Part shown: one piece after another, positions 63,185 to 64,000 of the stretch
Layout: each line of letters opens with the position of its first letter
How positions within the stretch are numbered: position 1 is the first letter of the stretch
Assembly (NCBI GenBank): GCA_009773555.1
Contig: WSXZ01000010.1
Location: forward strand, 4,370 to 68,369
DNA from: Methylocystaceae bacterium
GTDB taxonomy: Bacteria; Pseudomonadota; Alphaproteobacteria; Rhizobiales; Beijerinckiaceae
Reading direction: 5' to 3'
Length of the DNA: 64,000 nucleotides
Notes under the pieces: model-generated
Seen by the model: only the letters and a program-made list of their open reading frames with translations
Databases searched by the model: none
Told to the model about the DNA's origin: nothing
Position numbers and translations under genes: made by a program

Positions 63185-64000
63185 ATGAACAAGCCTTTGA
63201 GCCCGCAACCATTCGATCCGCGCGGCGCGGCGGCGATGTTTGAACGCTATCGCCGCGACGATTCGCCAAAGCCCAAGCAGTGGAACGACACGCTCGATCT
63301 TATTCTGGCGCATCGTTCGCATCGCAATTTCCTGCCCGAGCCGCTGCCCGAGGGCGCGCTGGAGATCATCGTCGCGGCCGCGCAGTCGGCGTCCACATCG
63401 TCGAATCTGCAAGTCTGGAGCGTCGTCGCGGTGCAGGACGAGGCGCGCAAGACACGTCTCGCCGATCTTGCCGGCGGCCAGAAGCACGTCCATCACGCCC
63501 CGCTGTTTCTCGTCTGGCTCTGCGATCTCGCGCGTCTCGAGAATATCGGGCGCGAGAGGGGGCGCGATGGCGCCGGACTCTCGTATTTCGAATTGTTCCT
63601 GACCGGCGTGGTCGACGCCGCGCTCGCCGCGCAGAACGCGGTCAGCGCGCTTGAATCGATCGGCCTCGGCTGCTGCTATATCGGCGCGATGCGCAATAAG
63701 CCGGAAGAGGTCGCCAAGGAATTGAATCTACCGCCGAACGTCTTCGCCGTCTTTGGCATGGTCGTCGGCGTTCCCGATCCGGCCGCCAACGCCGCCGTCA
63801 AGCCTCGCCTCGGTCAAGGCGCGGTGCTTCACCATGAGCAATATGAATGGGGCGAGGCGCAGCGCGAGGCGATCGAAACGCTCGATGAAAAGTTCAAGGA
63901 ATTCCAGAAGGAGCAGGGCCTGCCGGATCAGGGGTGGATTCGCCAGGCGCTGTCGCGCGTGCGCGGTCCGGAGGCGTTGAGCGGTCGCGACCGGATTCGC
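63185..64000 (+). CDS. Nitroreductase-family NADPH-dependent oxidoreductase, 3' end outside the window
   Basis: This FMN-dependent oxidoreductase is visible for 272 residues and the frame is open at the window end. Features are LDLILAHRSHRNFLPEPLPE with the FMN-phosphate arginines, AQSASTSSNLQVWSVVAV, LVWLCDLARLE and ALESIGLGCCYIGAMRNKPE, then FGMVVGVPDP. The long N-terminal arm and the C-terminal part resemble the NfsA/FRP subgroup that reduces flavins and nitroaromatics. AAAGGAAG precedes the ATG. Confidence 0.9.
   Translation, partial: MNKPLSPQPFDPRGAAAMFERYRRDDSPKPKQWNDTLDLILAHRSHRNFLPEPLPEGALEIIVAAAQSASTSSNLQVWSVVAVQDEARKTRLADLAGGQKHVHHAPLFLVWLCDLARLENIGRERGRDGAGLSYFELFLTGVVDAALAAQNAVSALESIGLGCCYIGAMRNKPEEVAKELNLPPNVFAVFGMVVGVPDPAANAAVKPRLGQGAVLHHEQYEWGEAQREAIETLDEKFKEFQKEQGLPDQGWIRQALSRVRGPEALSGRDRIR

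Overview
The window looks like chromosomal DNA of an alphaproteobacterial (type II) methanotroph of the Methylocystis/Methylosinus kind. The main evidence is a nearly complete serine-cycle cluster on the plus strand between 46.4 and 62.5 kb: ftfL, sga, hprA, mtdA, fchA, mtkA, mtkB, ppc, mcl, then a split TPR-like gene, a DUF3142 gene and glycerate kinase. High GC content, alphaproteobacterial housekeeping genes and a methylmalonyl-CoA epimerase fit the same picture. The genus is an inference from gene content.

Region 1 (1 to about 20.1 kb) is an accessory island on the 3' side of a tRNA-Lys(TTT) gene at 20096-20171. It has the backbone of a Tn4371-like integrative conjugative element, almost all on the minus strand: DUF932 protein, ParB-like protein, Toprim protein, DUF2493 protein, DUF736, an XRE regulator (plus strand), DUF2285 proteins, an AlpA-like HTH protein, RepA with iteron-like repeats, DUF2840, TraF-type S26 peptidase, lytic transglycosylase, MOBP relaxase, TraG and a ribbon-helix-helix protein. 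The mobilisation genes are chained by stop/start overlaps. No integrase, no recognisable parA and no trb mating-pore genes are visible. Beyond the last transfer gene lies a broken copper P-type ATPase tail. The ParB-like and DUF932 genes share a structured leader hairpin just before their start codons. It is the best candidate here for an undescribed cis-acting RNA element.

Region 2 (20.2 to 46.4 kb) is core chromosome: a frameshifted DUF1467 gene, a shortened epimerase, a winged-helix/TPR regulator, NnrU and DUF1622 membrane proteins, gltX, a GT21-type glycosyltransferase, class II DAHP synthase, an acyltransferase, a gor-rpiA operon, a Gph-type phosphatase, an HD-domain protein, tRNA-Val(CAC), CsbD, and a haem-copper oxidase operon. 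In that operon subunit II lacks the CuA ligands and subunits I and III are fused. A CopD-like protein, an MFS pump, a cation/proton antiporter, a CrtI-like oxidoreductase and msrB follow.

Region 3 (46.4 to 64 kb) is the serine-cycle cluster. Methylene- and formyl-H4F interconversion (MtdA, FchA, FtfL) supplies C1 units. Sga, HprA and glycerate kinase take serine towards 2-phosphoglycerate, Ppc fixes CO2 onto PEP, and MtkAB plus Mcl split malyl-CoA to acetyl-CoA and glyoxylate. A brnTA toxin-antitoxin pair with a clear operator and a nitroreductase-family gene cut by the window edge follow.

At least four genes carry frame breaks (the DUF6499/DUF2285 gene, the DUF1467 gene, ppc and the TPR-like gene). 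Because ppc is central to the serine cycle, some of these may be indel errors in the record. The copA remnant and the epimerase gap look like real deletions. Short palindromic repeats sit between aroG and its neighbour, between hprA and mtdA, and across the 3' end of the glycerate kinase gene.
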